DNA of 64,000 bases from an uncultured Candidatus Melainabacteria bacterium (GCA_947525005.1 CANNUY010000003.1:62001-126000), one strand, 5' to 3'. Shown: positions 1 to 9,045, numbered from the stretch's first letter. The notes: generated by a model not told the origin, from the sequence alone. Numbers and translations: made by a program.

Positions 1-640
1 CAACTGTGGTATCTTTAATAAGTTTAATGTTTAAACCAGTATTGAATTCGTTGTTATCTGTTTCAAATGTTTTCTTTAAGATTGTCATTTTACAATGTAA
101 TCTAACATTTTTGCTTTTCTTTAGTTTATAGCTAATTCCACCAATTTTGTTCAAAAGTTCTATTGCTGATTTTACAGCTTTTTTTACAGAACTTGTAAGA
201 GAGAATTCTTTATAGTATTTGATAACGTATGTTTCACCAAACGCTTGTGCACGGTTATCTTGGCTTGCTGCGTAAGCAAAAAGTGCTTGTTTAAGTTTTT
301 TCTTGAATTTGTTGAAAATAGTTTTGTTTTTAAGAGCTGGTCTTAAATCTTCTAGGTTAGGAAACGTAATTGCAAGACAAGCATATTCTTCTGTCTCAGC
401 CTCATTCATAATGACACTTTTTGCAGTATCAAACCCGCATTTTCGACATTTTCCTAATATATTCGGTCCTGGAGTTCCACAATTGTGGCATTTTACAATG
501 ATAACATAACCGCATTCGCTACAAACAGCGGTTCTGTTAAGTTTATGACAAATAGGGCACTCTAAAAGAAGCACCTTTTTACAAAACGGACAAACTTTAT
601 CCGTATCTTTTACTTCATTACCACATTTTGGACATTCCAT
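1..640 (-). CDS. Zinc-ribbon protein, C-terminus cut by window edge
   Basis: Reading the minus strand from an ATG at 640 gives an open frame of 213 codons that runs off the window. The first ~75 residues hold four pairs of CxxC cysteines (CPKC, CPFC, CPIC, CSEC, CHNC, CRKC), which are typical of tandem zinc ribbons. The rest is lysine-rich and unrecognised. The N-terminus is clearly related in sequence and cysteine spacing to the large ATPase protein at the other end of the window (61342 onward), so the two are probably paralogues. Zinc binding is inferred from the motifs; the function is unknown. It may continue into ATPase or cyclase-like domains outside the window, but nothing visible proves that. 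Confidence 0.75.
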   Translation of the reverse strand, partial: MECPKCGNEVKDTDKVCPFCKKVLLLECPICHKLNRTAVCSECGYVIIVKCHNCGTPGPNILGKCRKCGFDTAKSVIMNEAETEEYACLAITFPNLEDLRPALKNKTIFNKFKKKLKQALFAYAASQDNRAQAFGETYVIKYYKEFSLTSSVKKAVKSAIELLNKIGGISYKLKKSKNVRLHCKMTILKKTFETDNNEFNTGLNIKLIKDTTV

Positions 641-719
641 ATTTACTATTATATACAATGAAGAAGCATATTCAACTAAATTAAGAAATTTAGTGACAAA
701 ACTACACTAAAAAAAGAAA

Positions 720-740
720 AAGGTCGAAAAATTCGACCTT
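720..740 (-). terminator. Rho-independent terminator, minus strand
   Basis: A 9-bp perfect stem (AAGGTCGAA / TTCGACCTT) with a 3-nt loop is followed on the minus strand by a T-rich run (positions 719 down to about 702). It lies downstream of the minus-strand gene ending at 957 and upstream of the zinc-ribbon gene. Confidence 0.75.
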
Positions 741-956
741 ATAACCTGTCTTACTATCTTATTCCCATATCTCACAAATGTATTATACATTTGCAAGGGC
801 TGTAAACTCCACAACATAAATAGTTGCGTGTTACATAAAACTTATGTTTATTATAAAGTTTCTCTATGAGTATTATTATTTTCCGTTTTGTTTTTAAGTC
901 GTTATTGTTATCTTATTCCTAATATTCCTCCAATTTTTTTATATATACAAATTTTA
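741..956. other. Non-coding gap with a short palindrome
   Basis: I see no gene here. A perfect palindrome (8-bp arms CAAATGTA/TACATTTG around TTA) lies at 775-793. The rest is AT-rich with no recognisable RNA or repeat. Confidence 0.4.
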
Positions 957-1607
957 TTATGTTTTATCAAGAGAGTCATATTTGATATACCCTAAGATGT
1001 CCATGTCTTTTTCATTTTGAGCTAATCCATCAAATGTTTTGATTGAATCTTTAATTCTATCAGCGGCACCTGTTTTGATAGAATCTGTTATGTGTTTTAA
1101 TGCAGATGGTGTTTCGTCCATCAAAATATTAACTAATTCAGCAGAAAAACCTGCTTTTTCAAGAGTAGCAACTTCTTCATTGCGTTCTTCGACAGAAGAT
1201 AACATTGGTTTTTTGTTAAATTCACGTAATTTATCGATATCAAGATTGTCTTCTGGAGCAAGTAATGACATCATATTTTCAAGAGAGATTTCATCTTTTG
1301 AGAATACAACTTCATTATTTTGCTTTTCAGCTTTAACGCCTGCTGATTTACCGAAGTCAGCACCCATAAGATTTGCTAATTCAGATTTCATTGTTTGCTC
1401 TAAGTCTGAAATATTAGTATTATCATAAGCTGTGTCTTCACCATTTTGAATTGCGTTATTACTTTTTTCTGCTTTTGCTTTAATTGCATCCCAACCTGAA
1501 ACATAAGCATTTAATTCTGATTTAGTATCAATTTTGGTTTTATCATTTTGCATATTAGCAGATGCTTTACCAAGATTTGCAATCAAATTATTGAAGTCAA
1601 TGCCCAT
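957..1607 (-). CDS. Hypothetical acidic helical protein (216 aa)
   Basis: The start was set at the ATG at 1607 (MGIDFNNL...), because AAGGAG lies 8 nt upstream; the longer frame to 1703 has no ribosome site and an atypical, hydrophobic start. The protein has no signal peptide or membrane segment and is rich in charged residues and predicted helix. I do not recognise a domain. It has its own terminator at 720-740 and stands divergent from trpS, so it is probably monocistronic. The opening MGIDFNNLIANLGKAS hints at an amphipathic helix. Lineage-specific family is my inference. Confidence 0.7.
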   Translation of the reverse strand: MGIDFNNLIANLGKASANMQNDKTKIDTKSELNAYVSGWDAIKAKAEKSNNAIQNGEDTAYDNTNISDLEQTMKSELANLMGADFGKSAGVKAEKQNNEVVFSKDEISLENMMSLLAPEDNLDIDKLREFNKKPMLSSVEERNEEVATLEKAGFSAELVNILMDETPSALKHITDSIKTGAADRIKDSIKTFDGLAQNEKDMDILGYIKYDSLDKT

Positions 1608-1719
1608 TATATACTCCTTGTATTTATTTCCTATGTATATATAAAGGATATCTAATGACAAAAATTGACTTTTAAAATTGGTTTTTGTAATATTTCTTAA
1701 CAATTAACCTTAAAAGTTA

Positions 1720-1766
1720 GTGTATAATAGAAATTTTTATGTTACTATGAATAAGAACAAGGAGGT
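1720..1766 (+). promoter_or_regulatory. trpS promoter (-10) and ribosome site
   Basis: An extended -10-like element (TGTATAAT) lies at about 1720-1727. A strong AAGGAGG ribosome-binding site precedes the trpS ATG at 1773. No T-box or leader peptide is evident in the short leader. Confidence 0.5.
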
Positions 1767-1772
1767 TATAGT

Positions 1773-2774
1773 ATGCAACAAATTTTAGTTTCAGGTATGC
1801 GTTCAACAGGTAAATTACATCTAGGTCACTATCTTGGCGTAATTGATAACTGGGTAAAACTACAAAACGAATATGATTCTTATTTTTTTGTTGCAGATTG
1901 GCATGCGTTGACTACAAAGTATGACAAGACAGAAGATTTGAAACAAAATGTAATTGATGTTGTTGCAGATTGGTTGGCTTGTGGATTAGATCCAGAAAAA
2001 TCAACAATTTATTTGCAATCATTGATTCCAGAAATTGCTGAATTTCACTTGTACTTAAGCATGATTACACCTCAAAATTGGGTAGAGAGAGACCCAACTT
2101 TAAAAGATATGGCAAAAATTTTGAGAACAAAAGACGAAGCTAATAATCAAATAAGTTATGGCTTAATGGGTTATCCTGTTCTTATGACTGCTGATATTAT
2201 GATGTTTAATGCTGATTATGTTCCAGTTGGAATAGACCAAGTTGCCCACGTTGAATTAACAAGAGATATTGTTAGAAGATTTAACAATATTTATAAAACT
2301 AATTTCTTTAAAGAACCTCAACCTAAATTGAACAATTGTTCATTAATTTGTGGTTTAGATGGAAACAAGATGGGTAAATCATTTAATAATGATATCAAAA
2401 TATCTGATACAGCAGAAGTGACTGCAAAAAAGGTTATGAGTGCAATTACAGATAGAAGTCGTTTGAGAAAAGATGATTTAGGTCACCCAGATGATTGTGA
2501 AGTAGCATTCAAATATTGGAATATATTTGGTACTGAAGATGAAGTTGCAAATATTAGAATCGAGTGCGAAAAAGGTTTGAGAGGTTGTGCACAATGTAAA
2601 CGTGAACTTGGTGCAAAAATAAATGAAAGATTCTCTGAAATTCGTGAAAAACGTGCATATTATGAAAATCACATAGACGAAGTGAAAGATATTATTGCAA
2701 CAGGTTCAGCGAAGGCAAGAAAAGTCGCTCATGCTAACCTTGAAAAAATTAGAGAAATTATTAGAATGTATTAG
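1773..2774 (+). CDS. trpS: Tryptophanyl-tRNA synthetase
   Basis: Charges tRNA-Trp with tryptophan using ATP; cytoplasmic class I synthetase, here 333 aa, the usual length. The N-terminus has the class I signature in the form TGKLHLGHYLG (residues ~12-22), and the second ATP-binding signature appears as KMGKS (residue ~196) in place of KMSKS. The segment PVLMTADIMMFNADYVPVGIDQ is the conserved TrpRS tryptophan-pocket region. The start is secured by an AAGGAGG ribosome site. It is monocistronic, followed by an inverted repeat at 2779-2807. Confidence 0.97.
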   Translation: MQQILVSGMRSTGKLHLGHYLGVIDNWVKLQNEYDSYFFVADWHALTTKYDKTEDLKQNVIDVVADWLACGLDPEKSTIYLQSLIPEIAEFHLYLSMITPQNWVERDPTLKDMAKILRTKDEANNQISYGLMGYPVLMTADIMMFNADYVPVGIDQVAHVELTRDIVRRFNNIYKTNFFKEPQPKLNNCSLICGLDGNKMGKSFNNDIKISDTAEVTAKKVMSAITDRSRLRKDDLGHPDDCEVAFKYWNIFGTEDEVANIRIECEKGLRGCAQCKRELGAKINERFSEIREKRAYYENHIDEVKDIIATGSAKARKVAHANLEKIREIIRMY

Positions 2775-2778
2775 TTTT

Positions 2779-2807
2779 TTGTAACAAAATTAAAAGGTTT
2801 GTTACAA
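2779..2807 (+). terminator. Inverted repeat after trpS (TTGTAACAAA arms)
   Basis: A perfect 10-bp inverted repeat, TTGTAACAAA...TTTGTTACAA, with a 9-nt loop starts 4 nt after the trpS stop. It is followed only by TTTAAT, so it is a weak terminator. Alternatively the TGTAACA arms are a protein-binding site: the same octamer recurs near several other genes of the window. Confidence 0.5.
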
Positions 2808-2889
2808 TTTAATGTAATGTATAGCAAATAATAGGATTTACACTTCTTTCAATAGATAAGTGTAATATGTGTATGAAGGAGATAATTTT

Positions 2890-4011
2890 TTGGTTAATAT
2901 AGAATCAAGATTTGGGAATTCTAGAAATTATCAATTAAACAGAACCCAATTAAATAACCTTAAATCAGGTAGAGAGAACTCAGTAAAAGAGCCTGAAAAA
3001 AAACAAGAAAAAAGACGTGATATATATATGGAGATGCCAGTAAGGGCATTAGGTTATACAAACGAAGTTGGAGAAGCTCTTAGACCAGTAATTGGTTCAT
3101 GGGCATGGGCATCTTGGGTGCCTGCGATTGGGTATATAGCCGCAGACGTTGTAGATAAATATAAACAAGACGAATATGGAAACCAAGATCCAAGTGCAGA
3201 AAGAGGTACGAAACAGCTTTCTACTCAATTATTAGCGAGTGTTGCTTTACCTACGTTTGCAGTTAAAGCAGGTCAAACAACTGTTGATATGATGTCTGGT
3301 TTAACTAAAACAGGTGTATCGTTCAATAATAGAGAAAAAATTTCTGATTTTGTTCTTGATGCAATGAATTCGGGTGAACATAATGGATTCTTGAATGAAG
3401 CTGGTAAGGTTGATAAAAAAGCATTTACAGATTCATTGATACCAAAGATGTCAGAAAATATTAAACATAAAGAAGTTCATAATAAACTTTTAGAACCATT
3501 TTATGCAGTGAAAAAATGGTTTGCTGATCCACACATTAAAAATCCTAAAAAAGCTGATGTGAATGGATATATGGGTAAGGTTGTGGACAGATTAGTTGAA
3601 AATAGACAAAATCTTCTTGATGGTGTTAAACCTGCAAAGATGTCTGATAAAATGTTTAAGAAATTCACAAAAGATTCTGAAAAAATAGCTGATATAACTA
3701 AATCTGCTGCAGAAATGTTAGGTAAAGCTCCTGAAGAAATTGGTGAATTGGTAAAAACAGCGAAAAAATCAGTAGCATTTGATTATGTGAGAAAAATGGA
3801 AAAATCACATAACTTCAAGAACAAGATTCTTCTATCTGCTGGTGGTTTTGTAGCATTATCATTGTTAGCTAAACCTATTGACCATTTTGTAGAAAATGTA
3901 GTGATTAAAAAAGCTGTAGAGCCTGCAATAGCTATGGTTAAAGGCAAAGGCAAAACAAATGTTGCAGAAAATAAAACAGATTCAACTACTAATAATAATG
4001 TAAAAGCGTAG
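2890..4011 (+). CDS. Hypothetical protein with hydrophobic segments (373 aa)
   Basis: I chose the TTG at 2890 because AAGGAGA ends 7 nt before it; the in-frame GTG at 2869 lies upstream of that site. The protein has a hydrophobic stretch near residue 75 (SWAWASWVPAIGYIAADVV), a middle region rich in Lys/Glu helices, and a second hydrophobic segment near the C-terminus (ILLSAGGFVALSLLAK), followed by an Asn/Thr-rich tail. The layout resembles the 490-aa protein at 30963: membrane-interacting segments in a charged helical protein. No known domain recognised; function unknown. Confidence 0.7.
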   Translation: MVNIESRFGNSRNYQLNRTQLNNLKSGRENSVKEPEKKQEKRRDIYMEMPVRALGYTNEVGEALRPVIGSWAWASWVPAIGYIAADVVDKYKQDEYGNQDPSAERGTKQLSTQLLASVALPTFAVKAGQTTVDMMSGLTKTGVSFNNREKISDFVLDAMNSGEHNGFLNEAGKVDKKAFTDSLIPKMSENIKHKEVHNKLLEPFYAVKKWFADPHIKNPKKADVNGYMGKVVDRLVENRQNLLDGVKPAKMSDKMFKKFTKDSEKIADITKSAAEMLGKAPEEIGELVKTAKKSVAFDYVRKMEKSHNFKNKILLSAGGFVALSLLAKPIDHFVENVVIKKAVEPAIAMVKGKGKTNVAENKTDSTTNNNVKA

Positions 4012-4263
4012 AGATACTATTTTCACTGAATACTAACAGTCATTCAGAACGAATTGAAGAACCTCTATGTACATAAAATTCATAATTTTATTATCTAGCT
4101 GAATTAAATTTCAACTTCATAGACTCTCTATCATAAGACCAATTATTAGTCAAATGGTAGATTGTGCATGAAGTATCATATCCTTTTGATTAATCTATTC
4201 AATACTGTCTGTACAAACTTTTTCTTGCTTTAAAATTTGTTTTCTTATTTATTTAGGTATTAT
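4012..4263. repeat. Non-coding gap with decayed palindromic-repeat remnant
   Basis: No gene seen. Around 4037-4066 there is a stretch beginning GTCATTCAGAACGAATTGAA and continuing into GAACCTCTATG. It resembles the widespread bacterial intergenic repeat of the type CATTCTGAGCGAA...GAATCTC. It looks like an old, decayed copy. A related fragment is present near 36708. Confidence 0.35.
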
Positions 4264-4425
4264 TTAATCAATCAAATTTAAATATTGAATAGCATATAAT
4301 CCAATTGCCATAAGTGTTACAGCGAATGCTAATCTAACAAAATATGATGTGAATACAGATTTGAAATCAAATCTGATTCCATTATTAAAAAATGCCAAGC
4401 CATCAAAATTTTCTAGTTTTCTCAT
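4264..4425 (-). CDS. Small membrane peptide (53 aa)
   Basis: A 54-codon frame including stop, starting at an ATG preceded by AAGGA about 9 nt upstream. The product begins MRKLENFDGLAFFNNG and ends with one transmembrane helix (YFVRLAFAVTLMAIGLYAIQ), so it should be a single-pass membrane peptide with the N-terminus inside. It is on the same strand as, and about 100 nt downstream of, the glutamate synthase genes; whether it is co-transcribed is unknown. No homologue recognised. Its ribosome site and clean membrane helix argue that it is real. Confidence 0.55.
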   Translation of the reverse strand: MRKLENFDGLAFFNNGIRFDFKSVFTSYFVRLAFAVTLMAIGLYAIQYLNLID

Positions 4426-4523
4426 AAATTTATATCCTTAAAACGACTACTCTCCGAGTTAGTTAACGGATTAATTTATGTATAACTTTAGTAATTTTAT
4501 AAGAATATTTACAAAGTTTAATA

Positions 4524-5597
4524 TTATGAGATTTCTTTATTATTATTCTTCATTGCCCAAGCTTTTTTAGGACATACGACAGAACAAATAGAACAACCGA
4601 TACATTTGTTGTCGTCACTTGTATAGTTATTGTTTTCATCTTTTGTAATTGCGTTATTAGGGCAGTTTTTTATACACAATTCACAGTTGACACATAAATC
4701 TTTTTCCCAACAAGGTGTTTGAAGTCTACCTACACCTGTTGTTACAAGGTCAAATACCTTCAAATCATCTTGGATAAAGTCGCCAAAGATACCACCTTCA
4801 ACCCATTGTGTTTCTCTAAATTCTTTTACGCTAATTTTCTTTTGTTTTTCATCAGGAGCAATCGGAGTAATTTTATGCCATTCAGAAAAATCAAGCAAAG
4901 TATCAGCTAATCCTTTTTTGTCGATAGATGATAAAAATTCTTTCATTCCTGACGTTAAAAATGTTTTGTCGTCATTATTAAGTTTTTCAACTTTAACGCA
5001 GTTTGCTATTCCTTTAATTGGACCTCTGCAATAAATAGTTCCACCAACCATACCAACACAAGAACGGTTACCAAGTACAGAGTTTAATCCTGCACAGTCA
5101 TAACCACAGATTACAGCTATACCACCACCCATGAACTCAAAACTAAATGAACCGGTGTTTTTAAGTACCCAAAATTGAGGTATTTCAAACTTAGGGTCAA
5201 ACTTCATTAATGCACCTGAACGAGTACCAACTCTACCAGATACGTATATTTTCCCACTTGCAGCACAATGTGCAGCTGTATCTCCACAGTCACCGTTTAC
5301 AATTATTTTTGCTCCAGAATTCAACCAACCTACATCAGCAGGAACTGAACCGTTTATATAAATATTTGTTCCCTTGCGTGCCATTGCACCAACTCTTTGT
5401 CCAGGGTTAGTAATTGTAAAATTAAGTTCTTTTCCGTCTTTTCTAGACCAAGCAGAACCACCAATGTCGTGTTGTCCACAAGCGTTTATCTCAAAATCCG
5501 TATAGCCTTCTTCAATTTTTTCTTCGATTAGTTGAAGAAGTGATTGAGTTGACATTCTTATATTATTTTCTAAAGCATTAATTTTAACTTTTTTCAT
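4524..5597 (-). CDS. Glutamate synthase, GXGXG-domain subunit with C-terminal ferredoxin domain
   Basis: Third subunit of an archaeal-type split glutamate synthase. Residues ~30-230 match the GXGXG beta-helix domain found at the C-terminus of standard GltB large subunits (repeats such as GKIYVSGRVGTRSGALMKF and GGIAVICGYD). The C-terminal ~60 residues carry two 4Fe-4S motifs (CVNCELCIKNCP, CIGCSICSVVCP). The protein should help channel ammonia and pass electrons to the FMN subunit encoded next to it. It is the last gene of the minus-strand trio, 21 nt after the FMN subunit. Length 357 aa. Role by family; no NAD(P)H-binding small subunit is visible nearby. Confidence 0.88.
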   Translation of the reverse strand: MKKVKINALENNIRMSTQSLLQLIEEKIEEGYTDFEINACGQHDIGGSAWSRKDGKELNFTITNPGQRVGAMARKGTNIYINGSVPADVGWLNSGAKIIVNGDCGDTAAHCAASGKIYVSGRVGTRSGALMKFDPKFEIPQFWVLKNTGSFSFEFMGGGIAVICGYDCAGLNSVLGNRSCVGMVGGTIYCRGPIKGIANCVKVEKLNNDDKTFLTSGMKEFLSSIDKKGLADTLLDFSEWHKITPIAPDEKQKKISVKEFRETQWVEGGIFGDFIQDDLKVFDLVTTGVGRLQTPCWEKDLCVNCELCIKNCPNNAITKDENNNYTSDDNKCIGCSICSVVCPKKAWAMKNNNKEIS

Positions 5598-5618
5598 AAT
5601 TCCCTAATAAGTTTTGCT

Positions 5619-7247
5619 CTAACAAGCATATTGTATATCTAATCTATCAGCAACATTTTTATCTACTGTAATAAGCGCATCTGAACGACCAACCGGTAGA
5701 GATGAACAGCCTGTTGCTGCCATAAGTTTTCTTAACTCTAAGTCTGTTGCCAAAATGTAATTAACCAAATTTTGTGCAACTTTATCAATATCAAGACGTT
5801 TTGTTAAGCAAACATCTTGACTTGTAATGCCAGCAGGGCAAAGTCCTGTATTACAAGCATTACATCTTTCGGTATCATTTCCAACACAACCTGCGATTTG
5901 AAGTAATAATCTTCCTGAGAATACACCGTTTGCACCTAAACAAATTAATTTAAACGCATCAGCAGCAAAGCTACCTGTTTGACCTAAACCACCACCAGCA
6001 AAGATTGGGATTTCGCCTTGCCTACCTTGTTGGATAGCAGCTTTATAGCAATCACGAAGTTTAGATGTGATGGTGTGTCCAGTGTGATTTAATGATATCT
6101 CGTGGGCAGCTCCTGTACCACCTGCTAAACCGTCAACAAAGAACCCTCCAACAATATTATATGGATCTCTTAATAAGTTGTTGTAAACAGATACACTTGT
6201 AACTGAGGCTGCAACTTTAATTGCTACTGGTACTTTAAAATTAAACGCAGCGTTCATTGATAAGAACATTTTTTGAACACTTTCTTCAATCGAATAAAGT
6301 CCTTGGTGAGTTGGTGGGCTAAGTAAATCAGCTTTTGGAACTCCTCTAATTTCTTGAACGTATTTAGCAACCTTGTTTGCCATCAACATACCGCCATCAC
6401 CAGGCTTTGCACCTTGACCTATCTTAATCAAGATACCAGCAGGATCTTCTGTCATCTCAGGCATGGCATCTATTATTCTATTCCAACCAAAATGTCCAGA
6501 TGCTATTTGCAAAATCATATATTTTACATATTTTGATTTTAATAATCTTGCAGGAATACCTCCTTCTCCGGTACACATTCTAATAGGAATGCCCATAACT
6601 TCGTTTAAGTACGCAGTTGCAATAGCCATTGCTTCCCACATTCTCCAAGATACAGCTCCAATTGACATATCACCCATTATGATTGGATAAATCCATCTAT
6701 TTGGAGGTAACGGTTTTGATTCAACCATTTTGCCATCTTTTATTTGTAAATCAAGTTTGTCTGCAGACAAAACTCTCCCAAATGGAGTTTTTAGTTCAAA
6801 AGTATGTCTAACAGCATCAAGTGATGGGTCAGTCATCTGTGAAATTCTACCGACCTTGATTTTATCTAAGGTACGACCTTCTGTGTTCAAGTTTGAACGT
6901 CCACCTTTTTTTACAGAATCACCTGTTTCAGCTCTGTATCTGATAGAATATCTGTCGTCAGTGTTTCTAACGGCTCTTATTGCACCATTAGGACAAACTC
7001 TTTCGCACATTCCACAACCACGGCAATGACTTTTGAAATCAACAACCTGTTTTATAACAACAACTTTTTCAAGTTTGTTTTTTTCGGTTAATGAACCAGA
7101 TTTTTTACGTTGCTCTATCTCAGCCTTAATAGCCTTAAATGAACACGTAGCAAGACACTTTCCACATTGGATACATTTTGATTCATCGTATTCAATTATC
7201 CAAGGTAAATCGTCTTTATGTAATTCATTAACTCTTACTGTTGCCAT
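5619..7247 (-). CDS. Glutamate synthase FMN/synthase subunit with N-terminal ferredoxin domains
   Basis: Catalytic subunit: converts 2-oxoglutarate plus ammonia (from the glutaminase partner) to glutamate on an FMN-containing TIM barrel. The N-terminal ~90 residues have two 4Fe-4S motifs (CIQCGKCLATCSF, CRGCGMCERVCP). The barrel follows, with IKIGQGAKPGDGGML and VDGLAGGTGAAHEIS typical of GltB FMN-binding domains. A Cys cluster (CVGNDTERCNACNTGLCPAGI) corresponds to the Fe-S cluster of glutamate synthases. Length 542 aa. It overlaps the upstream glutaminase gene by 13 nt, so the subunits are co-translated. The ferredoxin domains suggest reduced ferredoxin or a separate electron donor. Confidence 0.92.
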   Translation of the reverse strand: MATVRVNELHKDDLPWIIEYDESKCIQCGKCLATCSFKAIKAEIEQRKKSGSLTEKNKLEKVVVIKQVVDFKSHCRGCGMCERVCPNGAIRAVRNTDDRYSIRYRAETGDSVKKGGRSNLNTEGRTLDKIKVGRISQMTDPSLDAVRHTFELKTPFGRVLSADKLDLQIKDGKMVESKPLPPNRWIYPIIMGDMSIGAVSWRMWEAMAIATAYLNEVMGIPIRMCTGEGGIPARLLKSKYVKYMILQIASGHFGWNRIIDAMPEMTEDPAGILIKIGQGAKPGDGGMLMANKVAKYVQEIRGVPKADLLSPPTHQGLYSIEESVQKMFLSMNAAFNFKVPVAIKVAASVTSVSVYNNLLRDPYNIVGGFFVDGLAGGTGAAHEISLNHTGHTITSKLRDCYKAAIQQGRQGEIPIFAGGGLGQTGSFAADAFKLICLGANGVFSGRLLLQIAGCVGNDTERCNACNTGLCPAGITSQDVCLTKRLDIDKVAQNLVNYILATDLELRKLMAATGCSSLPVGRSDALITVDKNVADRLDIQYAC

Positions 7248-8347
7248 CTTTCCACCGTTAAATCATTCGTAACAACTACCATTTCACGTTCTTTTGGGTA
7301 GATGTCTTTGCTCATATCTCTGTTTGGAAGTATATCATTAATTCCTGCAACTTCTGAGGTCATAATAACAGTGTCCTTATCTCTTCCAACTACTACAGGT
7401 CTTAATTTTTTAGGGTCGCAAACACAAATTAAATTCCCGCTTGGAACAACACCTAAAACTGTATTAGGACCATTTGTTTCTAAATGTTCTAAAGAAGCCT
7501 TTATTCTTAATAAAATATCTCTTTCGTGTGGCTTTCTTTTGCAAATTTCATTGTATGACAATGGATTTATTGTGTGCATAAAATATTCTAAAGGCCATTT
7601 TAAAATCTTATTTACATAGTGTAAAGAATATAAGAAACATTGAGAATCTGATTCAAACCCAATATAACCTTTATACAAACCTTGTTGGTAAAGTCTGTTT
7701 TTCTCATAAAAAGTGTTTTCACCATTTGCTAGTACAGTGTAACCTTCTAGAAAGAATGGGTGTGCTGCATATCTAACAATACCGTAGTTTGTGTTTTGTC
7801 TGCATTGTGCAGTGATAATTTTTGAACACAAATCTTTATCATCATTCCAAAGATTGAAATATGTTCCGATATCTTTTGGGCTACCAATTTCTTTTAAGGT
7901 TAAAACATCAGGCCAAAAAGAATATATAAATCCAGAATTATTTTCTTCTAACGCTTTTCTTAATTTGATACTTGTATCAATAAGTAATTCTTCTTTTTCT
8001 TCTTTCGTTGCGTACTTGTGGCTTTTTGGATACATTAATACATCAAAAATGTAGTTTGGCATTGGTGTAATCTTTAATCCTTTTTCAGGCTTAACGTCAG
8101 GTGACCATTGTAAAACTCTTTTGAAACCAATGTCATGTAAAATATCTTCTGCAAGACGTGTTCCTTCAAGGGTTGCTGCCATAGATAAAATAGGTAAATC
8201 TTTGTATGTTTCAAAAATTCCACCTAAATCTTGCATTACAAATGCAAACCCTGAATCATCATGTCCTTCTTGTTGTGAACGCATCAAGTTCAACGCTTTT
8301 GAAGGATGAATATATTTCTTTGATTTTATTGCCCCAATTCTACACAT
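7235..8347 (-). CDS. Glutamate synthase glutaminase subunit (class II amidotransferase)
   Basis: Starts MCRIGAIKSKK: after Met removal Cys is N-terminal, as needed for an Ntn-type glutaminase nucleophile. SQQEGHDDSGFAF matches the conserved GHRG/HDDSG segment of glutamate synthase amidotransferase domains, and the C-terminal part has SEVAGI. It releases ammonia from glutamine for the synthase subunit. First gene of the trio on the minus strand; 370 aa. In most bacteria this domain is the N-terminus of a single large GltB. The split arrangement is known from archaea, Thermotoga and some anaerobes. Confidence 0.9.
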   Translation of the reverse strand: MCRIGAIKSKKYIHPSKALNLMRSQQEGHDDSGFAFVMQDLGGIFETYKDLPILSMAATLEGTRLAEDILHDIGFKRVLQWSPDVKPEKGLKITPMPNYIFDVLMYPKSHKYATKEEKEELLIDTSIKLRKALEENNSGFIYSFWPDVLTLKEIGSPKDIGTYFNLWNDDKDLCSKIITAQCRQNTNYGIVRYAAHPFFLEGYTVLANGENTFYEKNRLYQQGLYKGYIGFESDSQCFLYSLHYVNKILKWPLEYFMHTINPLSYNEICKRKPHERDILLRIKASLEHLETNGPNTVLGVVPSGNLICVCDPKKLRPVVVGRDKDTVIMTSEVAGINDILPNRDMSKDIYPKEREMVVVTNDLTVERWQQ

Positions 8348-8509
8348 ACTTAATTTATTTTAAACCTTAAATCAATATTCTGTCAAGAAAATAGTACAAT
8401 TTCTAAATTTTTTTTACATTAAGTTTTGTAAATTAAATTTGTTGATAGGGCAATTCAAAAAATTCACAGTCTTTGAGTAAAGAGTAGTGTATGAATGAAA
8501 GGAATAATT

Positions 8510-8995
8510 ATGAATTTAAGTATCAACCCATCTGTAAATAGCAATTACAACACAATGAATTGTAATAAACGTAGCAATAATCCAAGTTTTGGTATGGCAG
8601 TAAAAGTTGATGAATCAGCAATGCAAATTATGAAAGATCAAACATTAGCTTTAAGTACTAGAAAAGCTACTAAGTTCTGGGATAAATTAAGTGAAATGAT
8701 TTCAAGAAACGAAGATAACCCAGTAAACGTAATTATTAGAAAATGTAATCATAGAAAAGCTCTAGCAGCAGAAGTTGTTGACTCAGAAGCAGCAACAGCT
8801 GTTGAAAACAGAGTTCACACACAACCATTTATGTTTAAAAATGGTAGTTTGAAGTTCGCTGAAAAAGCAGAAAAAGATGCCTATACAATTAACGAAACAA
8901 ACAAAAAACTTGAAGCATTACCAAAAGCTGAAGAAAAAGATTTCTATGCTGGTGGATTACTTCCTGAAGAACTAGCTGGAGAAATTGAAGCATAG
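8510..8995 (+). CDS. Hypothetical protein with N-terminal PSFG tag (161 aa)
   Basis: The start is the ATG at 8510, because AAAGGAA sits 7 nt before it; the in-frame ATG at 8495 lies upstream of that site. The first ~25 residues are Asn/Ser-rich and lead to NNPSFGMAVKV (residues 23-33). The rest is a soluble, charged alpha-helical protein with an acidic end. The NxxSFG element resembles SFKG near the N-terminus of the 888-aa protein at 27435 and TFKG inside the 490-aa protein at 30963. Monocistronic, closed by the strong terminator at 9013-9045. Function unknown. Confidence 0.75.
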   Translation: MNLSINPSVNSNYNTMNCNKRSNNPSFGMAVKVDESAMQIMKDQTLALSTRKATKFWDKLSEMISRNEDNPVNVIIRKCNHRKALAAEVVDSEAATAVENRVHTQPFMFKNGSLKFAEKAEKDAYTINETNKKLEALPKAEEKDFYAGGLLPEELAGEIEA

Positions 8996-9012
8996 TTAAA
9001 AATAATATTTGG

Positions 9013-9045
9013 AAGCACCCTTTTAATTTAATTAAAAGGGTGCTT
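9013..9045 (+). terminator. Bidirectional Rho-independent terminator
   Basis: A long stem (AAGCACCCTTTTAATT pairing with AATTAAAAGGGTGCTT) with T-rich flanks lies between the convergent genes ending at 8995 and 9062. It can serve both. Confidence 0.9.

Noticed and set aside
303..509. Plus-strand open frame inside the first gene
   Set aside because: It is the antisense shadow of the zinc-ribbon gene, whose Cys pairs are clear on the minus strand.
1039..1428. 129-codon plus-strand frame antisense to the 957-1607 gene
   Set aside because: No ribosome site and low-complexity Ser-rich product; the minus frame has a ribosome site and terminator.
1728..1772. T-box or tryptophan leader before trpS
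   Set aside because: The leader is under 60 nt and has no T-box sequence, stem structure or Trp-rich reading frame.
2779..2807. NtcA-type site (GTA-N8-TAC) in the inverted repeat
   Set aside because: The half-sites are not at the required spacing; the palindrome has a 9-nt loop between 10-bp arms and fits a different protein or a hairpin.
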